Positions 25,826-35,363 of a stretch of DNA of 64,000 nucleotides are shown here, in pieces. A model generated the notes under the pieces. That model was given only the letters and a program-made list of their open reading frames with translations, did not search any database and was not told where the DNA came from. Source of the DNA: a virus; the IMG/VR virus record IMGVR_UViG_3300012988_000003, positions 1 to 64,000 of that record; one strand, 5' to 3'. Numbering within the stretch: the stretch's first letter is position 1; every line of letters starts with the position of its first letter. Both the position numbers and the translations under genes were made by a program.

Positions 25826-27454
25826 ATGCCAGAAACCCAGGACTATACCTCAGATCAACCGATGACTCTCGGCCAGCGGCTGTTGCGCACCCGTGGCGCA
25901 GCCGCGCTCGAAGACGATCCCACTGGCGAACCGAGCACCGGAGCCACGCCCAACACCAAAGAACCGCACCAGAACACCGGCGCGGCGGCACAGGGCGACT
26001 CGGCGGCACAGGCACCATCCGGTAAGTCATCCATCGGTCAGCGCATGCTCGGCGGATCGAATCCCACATCCGGGATCACGGCCCATAACAATGACGGTTC
26101 ACCGGCAGAGATGGCGACCGGGACAGACGCAGCAGGACGTCCGACGATCAGCGTCAAGCCGACAACCCCAGCAGCTCCGACCATCGGCCAGCGCCTTGCG
26201 AACTTCAAAGCACCGCCAGCAGCACCGCAGCTTGATCCCGGTTACTCTGCTGCTCAGGAATCGGTACGCAAAGACGCGGTAGTTACACCGAAAGTCGATG
26301 CCCAGGGGAACACGCTTCAGCAGTACAAGCCGGGATTCGGTACACGGCTGCTGCGCGGAGTCTCTGACCTGATGACTGGTGGCATACCGGGAGTTCTTAG
26401 GGGCGCGGTCGATCCAACGGCACCCGGGTTCTACGGCAAAGGCGCAGTGAACAACCAGTACACCAAAGATGAGATTGCACGCAACAACCGCCTCAACGCC
26501 GACAAAGAAGCCGTGAAGTCCATGGACGATGAATTCAGCCAGAAAGAAAAAGGCTACGGCCACGAGCTGACCAGCTACAACGATGAAGCGCGCGCGGCAG
26601 GAAAAGCCGACTCGGACGAGATTAGGAATAAGTACCAGACCGACCTCAATACCGAGCGCACCGCCCACAATAAAGAGACAGAAGACTTGCGGGCCGAAAA
26701 CAACGACCTCAAGGCCAAACCTAAGACCTACGAGGAATACGTCGGTGCCCTCGAAAACGAGAAGGACCCGGGCAAGAAGGCCGTCCTGCAGCGCGTAGTG
26801 GACCGTCTGGAAAAACAGAAGACAGCCGGCAAGGGGCCGAAGCTCTCAGCCAAAGACCAGTTGAAGCTCGATGCCTACATGCAGGACAACAAGATTGAGG
26901 ACGTCGCCGACATGACCTCGGCTGACATCCAGAAAGCGTTGGCCAGCGGGAACGGCGCAGCGCACACCAAAGATCGCCAGAGTTTTGAGGATCACTGGGC
27001 AAAACGGTACCAGGATGTAGAGAAGCGGTACGATTCCCAGCGCCAAGCAGTCTTGAAATCCTTTGGAGCCGACAAGGATCCCAAACAGTTCGAGAGCAAC
27101 AAGGACGAAATTCAGCCCAAGCTGGCCGACATCGAAGCCAAGCGGGAAGCGGACAAGTCAGCGCTCCAGTCCGAGAAAGACAAGGAAGCCGAGCAGTATC
27201 AGGTTTACGGGAAGCCAGCGAAGCAACAGAGCGCAGCGCCCGCGGCGTCACCAGCACAATCCGAAGATTCAAAGATTGAGCAGCCTATAGCTTCGGTTCG
27301 TACCGGAGCGCCAGCACAGCAGAAGCCGTCTCCGGCAACACCGGGAGCGAAATCAATCAGTAAGGCCGATGTGCAAGCTCTGGCCCAGAAGCACGGTCTG
27401 AGTTATGAAGATGCGGCCAAGCAGTTCACCGGAAAAGGGTACGCGATCAACTAG
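25826..27454 (+). CDS. Internal virion protein with three GQR tags
   Basis: 542 residues. The first 130 are disordered and carry TLGQRLLRTR (from residue 14), SIGQRMLGGS (from 69) and TIGQRLANFK (from 119), matching the tags of the small proteins at 6778 and 6971. Residues 140-200 are hydrophobic and Gly-rich (TRLLRGVSDLMTGGIPGVLRGAV). Residues 200-440 are a long charged coiled coil. The C-terminus has a small helical domain (ISKADVQALAQKHGLSYEDAAKQF). Position matches the T7 gp15 slot. The tags may dock it to capsid or core. Confidence 0.6.
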   Translation: MPETQDYTSDQPMTLGQRLLRTRGAAALEDDPTGEPSTGATPNTKEPHQNTGAAAQGDSAAQAPSGKSSIGQRMLGGSNPTSGITAHNNDGSPAEMATGTDAAGRPTISVKPTTPAAPTIGQRLANFKAPPAAPQLDPGYSAAQESVRKDAVVTPKVDAQGNTLQQYKPGFGTRLLRGVSDLMTGGIPGVLRGAVDPTAPGFYGKGAVNNQYTKDEIARNNRLNADKEAVKSMDDEFSQKEKGYGHELTSYNDEARAAGKADSDEIRNKYQTDLNTERTAHNKETEDLRAENNDLKAKPKTYEEYVGALENEKDPGKKAVLQRVVDRLEKQKTAGKGPKLSAKDQLKLDAYMQDNKIEDVADMTSADIQKALASGNGAAHTKDRQSFEDHWAKRYQDVEKRYDSQRQAVLKSFGADKDPKQFESNKDEIQPKLADIEAKREADKSALQSEKDKEAEQYQVYGKPAKQQSAAPAASPAQSEDSKIEQPIASVRTGAPAQQKPSPATPGAKSISKADVQALAQKHGLSYEDAAKQFTGKGYAIN

Positions 27455-27855
27455 GAACGGGCGAGGTTGAGGAATATACCGGTTCTCTTGTCAGGGTCTA
27501 TGTTAGGGTGAAAGGCGTGAGCAAGGATATCGTCCACTCGCCTTGAAGGGGCTTTTACTTCTGGGACTAAAACGTCTCCAACCGTGATCCCTTCTGGAAT
27601 CATGCCGAGAACCGTGCAGTCTTTCACTGTGGCCAGAAACGATCCGCGATGGACTTTGAGGTCTGCCGAGTAAACGTGCAGTCGCATGGCCGCAACGGTC
27701 GGAGCAAGAGAAAGCAAGTTGCCAGTCAAGACATCTTCCGGCTTCGCCACCACAATCTCTTTCGGGATACTGTACACCCTGAATGGCCAGGCACGCTCTG
27801 CTGCTTTACCGGCTAAAGCAAGAGCGGCGAGCGAGAGAAAGTTTCTCCTGTCCAT
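27451..27855 (-). CDS. Tat-signal exported protein
   Basis: 134 residues from ATG 27855. It begins MDRRNFLSLAALALAGKAAE: twin-arginine motif (RRNFL), hydrophobic core and a polar end. This predicts export of a folded protein. The mature part (PFRVYSIPKEIVVAKPEDV...HVYSADLKVHRGSFLATVKDC) is beta-rich. It lies on the minus strand between two late genes, its stop overlapping the stop of the internal protein gene, so it is a separately regulated cargo gene. From memory the style is acidobacterial. Function unknown; periplasmic or surface location likely. Confidence 0.7.
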   Translation of the reverse strand: MDRRNFLSLAALALAGKAAERAWPFRVYSIPKEIVVAKPEDVLTGNLLSLAPTVAAMRLHVYSADLKVHRGSFLATVKDCTVLGMIPEGITVGDVLVPEVKAPSRRVDDILAHAFHPNIDPDKRTGIFLNLARS

Positions 27856-27871
27856 TCGCAAATAATATCAA

Positions 27872-30800
27872 ATGCCAACTGAAACACCAGACCTCGTAAG
27901 CGAGTTCGAGGATCAAAAACAATCCGCGCCCGATCTAGTCAGCGAGTTTGAGCAGCAGAAGACCGCCCAGCAGCGTCCCGACTTCACCCAGGAAGCGCTT
28001 TCCGGAAAGCTGGCACCAGCAGCCGGTAAGCCGCAAGAACCGAGCGACGGATACTTTACCAATCCGCGCACCGGTATCAGGTCGAAGATGTCAGCCGTTC
28101 CGGAAGCGGACATGGTTCCAATGGTGGATCCTGCCCGGCTAACCACTACTGGACCGGAGCAGATAGTCGGCGGCGGAAGCGATATTATTGACGCAGAGAA
28201 GCAGACAAGACAGGAACCGGGAACCTTTTATAGAAATCCCCGCACTGGCATAAAATCACCGGTTTACTCCCTCCCAGAAGATGCCCGCCGAAAAGAAGTC
28301 GCAGGAGCCGCAGATGTCCTTAGCGGTGTAGGTGACGTGTCAATGCCGCTTGTCGGAGCCTCTGCTTTATCGGCTCCAGTTAAGACCGCAGCTGGATTTG
28401 CCGCGGGAGCAGCACTTAGCGCCGGGGCAGGCAAAGCGGTTCATGGCAAGGTGTCACCGGAAGATGAATCTCTTATTCGGGCAGTGGCTCAATTCATTCC
28501 TTCGGCCGCCGCAGTGGCATCTGGACTTGAGGTCACAGCCGGACGCACACCAGAAGGCGGCTACGCTGCAGGCGCAAAAGCGTTTGGTGGAAAATTTGGA
28601 GCCGCGGTACGCTCAACGCCAGAAGCCTTCGAAGGCGCTGTGAAGGCAGGCGATACTCGGATAGGTGCATCCATCCCGCGCAACGGCGCGCAAGCACCAG
28701 CAGCCACCCAGCCGCCAGCTCTGGACGAAGCTACCGCCGCGATGGTCCGCTACGAGCAGAATGCTGGGAACATACCGAAGCCACCTCCTCCGGTACCGCC
28801 ACCGACCCCAGGCCAGCAATTCGGCAACAAGCTCTCCGGTGATCAGGTAGACCATTTAGCCCAGACCATCGCCAAGGCACCGCCGGAATCTCAGAATGCT
28901 CTTATAGAAGAAGCGCACACCAACCTCACAAAATGGATTTTGGAAAACAATGGCCATGTCTACATTGGGGGCAAGGTCATCCTAGCCAAAAGCCCGGACC
29001 AGGTTGAAGCCTTATCGGCCAAGATCATCAATGACGCTTCGAGCGCGCACGATAAAGCGCAAGACTTAGCGGCCAAGGAAGCCGAGAAAGCCGCCAAGGA
29101 ACAAGGGAAGCAGACTACCGCGAAAACTGCCCGGCCATCAGCGCCATCGCCTGCTCCTAAGCCTGCTGCCGCTCCAGCCAAGGTCGAAGCACAGCCAAAA
29201 GCCGAAGCGCCACAAAGCCAGCCAGCAGCCGAGAAACCGGTTGTGCAAAAGGTTGAGGAAAAGCCGCAGACTTCCCAAAATCCGACCGCAAATGAGGGAG
29301 CAAAACAGGAAGTAAAGCCCGTCCACGACTTCGCTTCGACTCAGGTAAACATCGATCCCAAGAGCGAACTTGGCCAGCAGCACGCGCAAGCAGTCGCGGC
29401 CATGCCTGAGGATCACATCGGGCCAAACGGCAAAGAAGATACGCCGCATGTCACGGTGCGCTACGGGTTGAAGGATGACTCGCCGGAAGCTATCGCCAAG
29501 ATCAAAGAGGCAGCTTCGAAGGTTGCGCCGTTTGAGGCCACGGTCGGCAAAACCAGTTCCTTCCCCGCCACCAAAGAAGGCGACCGTCCGATCATCGCGC
29601 ATGTTGAGAAATCACCAGAACTTAACGCCTTGCGTTCAGCCGTTGAGGGAGCAGGAGATTTCAAGGAAAACACGCACGGTGAGTACAAGCCGCACGTCAC
29701 TCTGGGCTACGTAAAGCCAGAGCATGTTGCCAAGTACGAGGGCGGCAACCATCTGGAAGGCGGCAAGGTTCCAGTCGATCACGTCACGGTAACAAAGCGC
29801 GATGGAACCAGCGAAACAATCAAACTCGGCGGTAAGCCAGTTCCAGACCTTGTATCCGAGCACGAAGCCGCTCCTGACCTTGTAGCCGAACACGAAGCGC
29901 AGCCGGAGCGCCGGACCAGCGAGGATCGCAAACCGGAGAATGCCGCCCTGCGCGCCAAGTTCGACAAGATGACGCCGGAGGAAAGAAGCAAGGCGTTAGT
30001 CGAGTACCACGAACGGGAAAGAACCAGTGAGAAGACCGGGCTGCCCAATCTCAAGGCATTCGAGGAAGACGCGGCTACCATGGCCGAGTCTCACCCTCAC
30101 GTTGGCTATGCAGACGTTGACGACTTCAAGCAGTACAATAATGCGCTTGGTCACCAGGGAGTAGACCAGGCGGTACTTCCGGCCATTGGCAAACTATTTG
30201 CTGATGCTGCCAACAAGGAACCGAATGGAAGCGTAAAGGTCTACCATCGCTCCGGTGACGAGTTCAATTTCAGATCGAAAACGCCGGAAGCCATCAAGCG
30301 GGTAGTTGGCCGGGTAAACCAAGAGCTCGCCGCAACCACGTTTAAATATCAGACCAAAGACGGTAAGATCGTCGAGAAGAAAGGTACAGGGCTCAAGCAT
30401 GGCATCGGAAGCGACCACGAATCAGCCGAAGCAAACTCAGAAATCGACAGCAAGCTCCGAACCGAAAACGGACAGCGCAGCGGAGCCCGCGACGTACCAG
30501 CGGTGGATTCACCAGGTACCGGAGGGAAGCAAGCTCCTGTCGGTGACGACACCGGACGGAACGGAGTATCCGGTAAAATAACCCGAGAAGGAATTCCTCT
30601 AAGCGATAAAGAGCAGTCTGAATATTCGCAGCAGAAATGCCACGCTCTAACTGCTGCAATGATGCAGTTCGCGCCAGCGGGAGAGCCGCTCGTCGTCGCC
30701 TCCGCATCTGATCCATCATCAATCGCGCATAGCGCATTCCGCATTCCGCACACTGACACGGTTGTAGATTCAAGCGGAGCCTACAAGGGCGTAGAAGCTT

Positions 30801-33800
30801 TCAGGCAGTCGGCGGCGCAACGCTTCAATCTCGGCGAAGATGCCACTGTACGGACAGCGACCGAATCAGAAATCCATAAGATGGTTCCCGGTGTCCCGAA
30901 GGCGAGGGCCATCGGGCAGGCGGCTTCACCCGCAAAGCGGCTTCTCGCATGGGGAGACTCTGTTGCCGGACGGAACGGAGTACAAGGTGGATCAGGAGAA
31001 AGCGGAACCAAAGAAGTAGCACCGACTGATACCGCCTCTGAGAAGAAGCGCATCTACGCCGAGATTCAAACTCTCAACAAAGAGCGCAATTCCATCGGCT
31101 TCAAGATCGACGCCGACCGCATCAATCCCAGCGCAGAAACCAAAGCACTCGTCGAACGCCACACCGAGCTCTCGCGCAAAATCCACGCACTCGATGACGA
31201 AGTAGCCAAGCTGGACGGCCAGCCAACCCGCGCAGAAAAATCAGCCATCGCCAAAAAGGAAGCCGAGAAGCCATTCGGTGAGCGCCCGAAAGAAGCCTTG
31301 AAGTATGGCGATGTTGGCCAGTCTCAGCCGTGGCAGGTTTTAGAAAAAGACTTCATTGCTAAGCGGTTCGAGAGCCAAGCCGAGAGCTACAAACGGGCTA
31401 TCGCGGACAAAGAAAAAGAAGTCGCGGCACTGAAGCCGGGAACAGCCAAACGTATAAGCGAAGAATCCAGTTTGAAATTCTGGAAAGAACGTCTCGTCAA
31501 ACTTAAGGCTGGAGACGATCCGCGCATTGCGCAGGAGTTTCGCAATGCCTACATCAAGACCGTAAAGGATGCTATCAGCCACGGTAAGCCGGTGCCTCAG
31601 TCCGTCATTGACCAGCACCCGGAATTTACCAAGGCGCAGACCTCACGCGAGACCTACGAGAAGGGTCGCCACACATCATTCTCTAACCGGTCTGTCGCCA
31701 TCAACGACACGATGCAGAAAGAGTTGGGCTTCAAGGCCAAGCGGCAGGATGGCAAGCCAATCACCGATGCGCAGATAAAAGAAATCCACAACTCGGTGAA
31801 GGATGTCGAGAGTGTGATTGGGTCGCTGGCCGACATCATGCGCGGTGTTGATCTAACCATTGCGCACACAAACGGCAAGTTCCCGTTCCTGATGTCTGAC
31901 GCCGCTGGCTTGTTTTCTGAGACCGACAAGCGTATCACGGTCGGACTTGAAAGCATGTTCAGCGCCAAGCCGATTCCAGTGTTCGCCCATGAGATCGCCC
32001 ACATGATCGACATTAAGGGCGGCAACCTGCTCGGAGAAACCACGCGAGTCTTCTCCAAGGGCGGCAAAGGGTACGAGAGTTCGTCGCTGGCAGAGGCCGA
32101 AGCAAAGAGCTATAAGAGTGACCTGATTCGCGAGGCTACTGGCACGATCAACAAGATGCGCGAAGTTCGTGCACTACTGAAGGCCAAAAAGACTGAAGAC
32201 CTCACGCCGGAAGAAAAACTTGAGATCGAAAGCGCGAAGGTAAAACTCGGTCCCTACTGGCGTGACCCACGCGAGGTGTTTGCCCGACTGTTCGAGCAGT
32301 ACATCGCCAACAAGCTTGGCAAGGTCAGCGATGCCGCGCAGAGCCCACAGACCTACGCAAAGCAGCCAGGATACTGGACACAGGATCAGTTCGAAAAGTT
32401 CATCCCGAAGATTGAGTCAGAGATCAACCGCCGTCTCGATGCCCTGCACGCAAAATACGGCAAGCCAGGGACTGAAGGCCCAAGGGCTGGAAATGGAGTA
32501 ACGCCTGCCCAGACAGAGGAGCCAGTAAAGCAGCCGAAGATGACCGAGGCTGAAGTTGATGCGATGGTCGCCAAAGACTACGCTGAGGCCAACGATACAG
32601 GTAAAGTACGCAGCAGGATTTACAACACCATCCTTGCTTCTGCGGAAAAGAAGTTCAGTAAGGGCGAGATCACCAAGAAACAACTTGATGACATAAGGGA
32701 AAAATACGGCCCAGTCCGCGACTCAAGCACCACACAAAAGATTAACCGCTCCGTAAAGGGCAAACCCTCAGAGCGCGGATTTGCCCATCTGGACATTCCC
32801 TCGGTACTGGCGCACGGTGTAGCTGATCCAGTTACCAGCTTCGTAAAAGACACCATCAAACAGACAGCCGAATCTCGCTCGGTAGACGACAAGCTCTTCG
32901 GTCTCTCCAAGCAGTATGAAGCCGATGTGCTGCGCGCCATCGAACTGATGAAGCAGGTCGGGCCGCTCTCGACACCGGAAGATCAGGCGGCAATCTATCA
33001 CCATCTGGAAGACTCCAGCGTACCGCTTGACTCAAAGCAGCAGGCCGTTCTCGACAAGATCGTCAAACCTTTGATGCAACAGTCCTCGGCCATCCGGTCA
33101 GAACTGAATACCGCCGGTGTACCGATGGGCGAAGAAGGCTACGTCCACCGCGTTGTGCAAGGAAAGTCGTCACAGCTTGAACGGGCGATGCGCGGCAAGC
33201 AGGGAACCGGCAAAGGAAATGTACTCTCAAGATCCGCAGCGTCACTGAAGCAGCGCAAGATGTTCGCGCTCGAAGACGAAGACGGCAACCGGCAAGTCGT
33301 CGCGATGGAAGGCGGCAGAATTACCGGATTCAAGAATGGGGCGCCGGAAGACCTCGGCGCCAGCCCGCGTCTCAAAGTTGGCGACAACTTCAACGACAAG
33401 ACCGCCAAACCGTGGACACTCCAGCAGGCCACCACCAAAGAGATTGAAGCGGCCACAAGCCTGAAGTATTACAAGAACGCTCTGGCCTCCGCGGTGACCG
33501 ACTACCTGCAACTGCTGCGGGCCAAGCGCGCGAACGATGCGCTTGAATCCATGAAGTCCGATCCCGGCTTCAACCAGATGGCATTCAAGAGCGAAAAAGG
33601 TTCGATGCCGCCGGAAGGATGGCGGTCCGTTGATCTGCCGCAGTTCCGCGATTACTACTTTGAGCCGCACATGGCCGAAGTATTGAACCGCTTCGCCAAA
33701 GAACTGCACCCGGACCCGGTGACATTCCTAGAGAAGGTCGGTAACTTCATGACCGCTTCTCTGTTGCTGAATCCGATCCGGCACGTCTACAACATCGGCA

Positions 33801-34876
33801 ATCACTGGCTGGTAGAACGCGGCGTCTCCGGCACATTCAACCCGCTCACCTGGCCGACAGCAGCAAAGGCCGGAATGAAAGCAATCAAGGCCGTAGTCAA
33901 CCAGAACGAAGATTTTCTGTCTGCTCTCGATCACGGCGCACCGATGATGTCGCACCGGACAGACCTGCAACAACTGCACCATGAACTATTCCAGACCATC
34001 GTCGGCCATCTCGAAAAGAACCCATCTATCGCCAACAAGATTGCGGAACTTGTCGGCTACGACAAAGCAGGCCCGGAAGATACCGGAGTGGTCAACGCGG
34101 TCGCCCGCGGCACCGGACTGCGCATGCTGAACAACGTGCGCAAGCTCGGCCAGAAAGCCATGTGGATGTCGAACGACATGATGATGCTCCAATCGGCTTA
34201 CGAGAAGATGGCCGGAAACCCGAGCCTGACTTTTGAAGACGCGATGGCTCAGACCGAGAAGCACATCCCGAACTACCGCATCCCGACCAGGATCCTGAAC
34301 TCAAAAGCCATGGGCGATTTTATGGGCTCGCGGCTGGCCTCGATGTTTGGACGGTACCACTACGGAGTTTGGCGGTCCTACGGCGAAATGCTGAAGGAAT
34401 CGCTCGGCCCGGACAGCACACCGAAAGAACGCCTCAAGGGCCTTGATCACATGATCATGCTCGGGATGATTACTTTCCTGATGTACAAGCTCGTGGACGA
34501 GGTACTGAAAAAGATCACCGGAGATCACGACGCACGCATGGTTCGCTCCGGCGCATCGGCAGCGCCGAACTCGATAAAGGAAATCATTCAGGGTCACGAA
34601 GACCCGAGCCAGCTTCTGCGCAACACGTTCACGCCGGCCATCCTGCCGCAAGCCACGGCAGAGGCAATGTTTAACCGTGACTTCTTCTCTGGCGCTCCGG
34701 TACGCAACCCGAAGCACAGCGCTGGGAAGCAAGTCATCGACGTGAGCAAGCATTTTATGAACGCTCTCGGCCCGGTGCAGCAGTACAACCATGCCACCCG
34801 TAACAGCCACCCCGCAAAGTCATTCCTGTTATCACAGGTCGGCGTGAGCACCAGCCATCCCAAGAAACACCGATAG
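27872..34876 (+). CDS. Giant polyvalent internal protein (2H phosphoesterase, GGDEF-like, Cys-His-Asp, HEXXH domains)
   Basis: 2334 residues. Two PDLVSEFE repeats occur at residues 6-30 and two PDLV(S/A)EHE repeats near 658-675. NPRTGI occurs twice before residue 130. Residues about 145-190 are hydrophobic and Gly/Ala-rich. Residues about 500-640 form a 2H phosphoesterase (2'-5' RNA ligase-like), with HVTV at 526 and HVTL at 608. Residues about 710-850 resemble a GGDEF domain (EKTGLPNLKAFE, ADVDDFKQYN, SGDEF at 794-798). Cys923-His953-Asp966 could be a papain-like triad. HEIAH at 1373 with a downstream acidic helix (DPREVFARLFEQY) suggests a zincin. Residues 1560-2334 resemble large-polyvalent-protein C-terminal domains (RHVYNIGNHW). 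It sits in the T7 gp16 slot, so it is probably ejected into the host. Confidence 0.75.
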   Translation: MPTETPDLVSEFEDQKQSAPDLVSEFEQQKTAQQRPDFTQEALSGKLAPAAGKPQEPSDGYFTNPRTGIRSKMSAVPEADMVPMVDPARLTTTGPEQIVGGGSDIIDAEKQTRQEPGTFYRNPRTGIKSPVYSLPEDARRKEVAGAADVLSGVGDVSMPLVGASALSAPVKTAAGFAAGAALSAGAGKAVHGKVSPEDESLIRAVAQFIPSAAAVASGLEVTAGRTPEGGYAAGAKAFGGKFGAAVRSTPEAFEGAVKAGDTRIGASIPRNGAQAPAATQPPALDEATAAMVRYEQNAGNIPKPPPPVPPPTPGQQFGNKLSGDQVDHLAQTIAKAPPESQNALIEEAHTNLTKWILENNGHVYIGGKVILAKSPDQVEALSAKIINDASSAHDKAQDLAAKEAEKAAKEQGKQTTAKTARPSAPSPAPKPAAAPAKVEAQPKAEAPQSQPAAEKPVVQKVEEKPQTSQNPTANEGAKQEVKPVHDFASTQVNIDPKSELGQQHAQAVAAMPEDHIGPNGKEDTPHVTVRYGLKDDSPEAIAKIKEAASKVAPFEATVGKTSSFPATKEGDRPIIAHVEKSPELNALRSAVEGAGDFKENTHGEYKPHVTLGYVKPEHVAKYEGGNHLEGGKVPVDHVTVTKRDGTSETIKLGGKPVPDLVSEHEAAPDLVAEHEAQPERRTSEDRKPENAALRAKFDKMTPEERSKALVEYHERERTSEKTGLPNLKAFEEDAATMAESHPHVGYADVDDFKQYNNALGHQGVDQAVLPAIGKLFADAANKEPNGSVKVYHRSGDEFNFRSKTPEAIKRVVGRVNQELAATTFKYQTKDGKIVEKKGTGLKHGIGSDHESAEANSEIDSKLRTENGQRSGARDVPAVDSPGTGGKQAPVGDDTGRNGVSGKITREGIPLSDKEQSEYSQQKCHALTAAMMQFAPAGEPLVVASASDPSSIAHSAFRIPHTDTVVDSSGAYKGVEAFRQSAAQRFNLGEDATVRTATESEIHKMVPGVPKARAIGQAASPAKRLLAWGDSVAGRNGVQGGSGESGTKEVAPTDTASEKKRIYAEIQTLNKERNSIGFKIDADRINPSAETKALVERHTELSRKIHALDDEVAKLDGQPTRAEKSAIAKKEAEKPFGERPKEALKYGDVGQSQPWQVLEKDFIAKRFESQAESYKRAIADKEKEVAALKPGTAKRISEESSLKFWKERLVKLKAGDDPRIAQEFRNAYIKTVKDAISHGKPVPQSVIDQHPEFTKAQTSRETYEKGRHTSFSNRSVAINDTMQKELGFKAKRQDGKPITDAQIKEIHNSVKDVESVIGSLADIMRGVDLTIAHTNGKFPFLMSDAAGLFSETDKRITVGLESMFSAKPIPVFAHEIAHMIDIKGGNLLGETTRVFSKGGKGYESSSLAEAEAKSYKSDLIREATGTINKMREVRALLKAKKTEDLTPEEKLEIESAKVKLGPYWRDPREVFARLFEQYIANKLGKVSDAAQSPQTYAKQPGYWTQDQFEKFIPKIESEINRRLDALHAKYGKPGTEGPRAGNGVTPAQTEEPVKQPKMTEAEVDAMVAKDYAEANDTGKVRSRIYNTILASAEKKFSKGEITKKQLDDIREKYGPVRDSSTTQKINRSVKGKPSERGFAHLDIPSVLAHGVADPVTSFVKDTIKQTAESRSVDDKLFGLSKQYEADVLRAIELMKQVGPLSTPEDQAAIYHHLEDSSVPLDSKQQAVLDKIVKPLMQQSSAIRSELNTAGVPMGEEGYVHRVVQGKSSQLERAMRGKQGTGKGNVLSRSAASLKQRKMFALEDEDGNRQVVAMEGGRITGFKNGAPEDLGASPRLKVGDNFNDKTAKPWTLQQATTKEIEAATSLKYYKNALASAVTDYLQLLRAKRANDALESMKSDPGFNQMAFKSEKGSMPPEGWRSVDLPQFRDYYFEPHMAEVLNRFAKELHPDPVTFLEKVGNFMTASLLLNPIRHVYNIGNHWLVERGVSGTFNPLTWPTAAKAGMKAIKAVVNQNEDFLSALDHGAPMMSHRTDLQQLHHELFQTIVGHLEKNPSIANKIAELVGYDKAGPEDTGVVNAVARGTGLRMLNNVRKLGQKAMWMSNDMMMLQSAYEKMAGNPSLTFEDAMAQTEKHIPNYRIPTRILNSKAMGDFMGSRLASMFGRYHYGVWRSYGEMLKESLGPDSTPKERLKGLDHMIMLGMITFLMYKLVDEVLKKITGDHDARMVRSGASAAPNSIKEIIQGHEDPSQLLRNTFTPAILPQATAEAMFNRDFFSGAPVRNPKHSAGKQVIDVSKHFMNALGPVQQYNHATRNSHPAKSFLLSQVGVSTSHPKKHR

Positions 34877-34886
34877 GAAGTACCTC

Positions 34887-35363
34887 ATGTCCGAAGAAGT
34901 AAAAGAAGTAAAACTTAAACCGCTGACCAAGAAGCAACTTCAATTTGTTTCCTTCTGGGAAGGGAACAATACCGACGCAGCACGCAAGGCAGGCTTGAAA
35001 CATCCGAACGTCGCCGGCGCGAAGATGATGAAATTCCCAGCGGTCAAGGCAGCAATCGAAGCCAAACAGAAAGCCATGGTCCAGTATTCCGGCGAGGAAG
35101 TGGCCAAGCGCGCGAAGGTCGGGCGTGGCGATGTCATCGAATGGCTCGCCAACGTAGCACGCACCAGCAAGAACGAATTCGCAGTAGTTTCAGCATGCGG
35201 TCATCTTTCCGAGATATTCGGAATGAAAGTGAAGCAAATCCGTGACGTTACAGACCTCTTTGAAGGCTGGAACGACGAAGAGCTTGAGGCTTACTCCCGC
35301 ACAGGAGAGTTACCTCAACGACTCAAATCTGGAAGCAAGGGCGAGAGCCCGGCTTCTATTTGA
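34887..35363 (+). CDS. terS: Terminase small subunit
   Basis: 158 residues with a GGAAGTACCTC-ATG start. LTKKQLQFVSFWEGNNTDAARKAGLKHPNVAGAKMM is the classic DNA-binding helix-turn-helix of Terminase_2-type small subunits (xTxKQxxFxxxYxxxxNxxxAAxxAGYS). It recognises the packaging site and recruits the large subunit. The C-terminus overlaps the start region of the ATPase gene by up to 121 bp. This is typical packaging gene order. Confidence 0.85.
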   Translation: MSEEVKEVKLKPLTKKQLQFVSFWEGNNTDAARKAGLKHPNVAGAKMMKFPAVKAAIEAKQKAMVQYSGEEVAKRAKVGRGDVIEWLANVARTSKNEFAVVSACGHLSEIFGMKVKQIRDVTDLFEGWNDEELEAYSRTGELPQRLKSGSKGESPASI

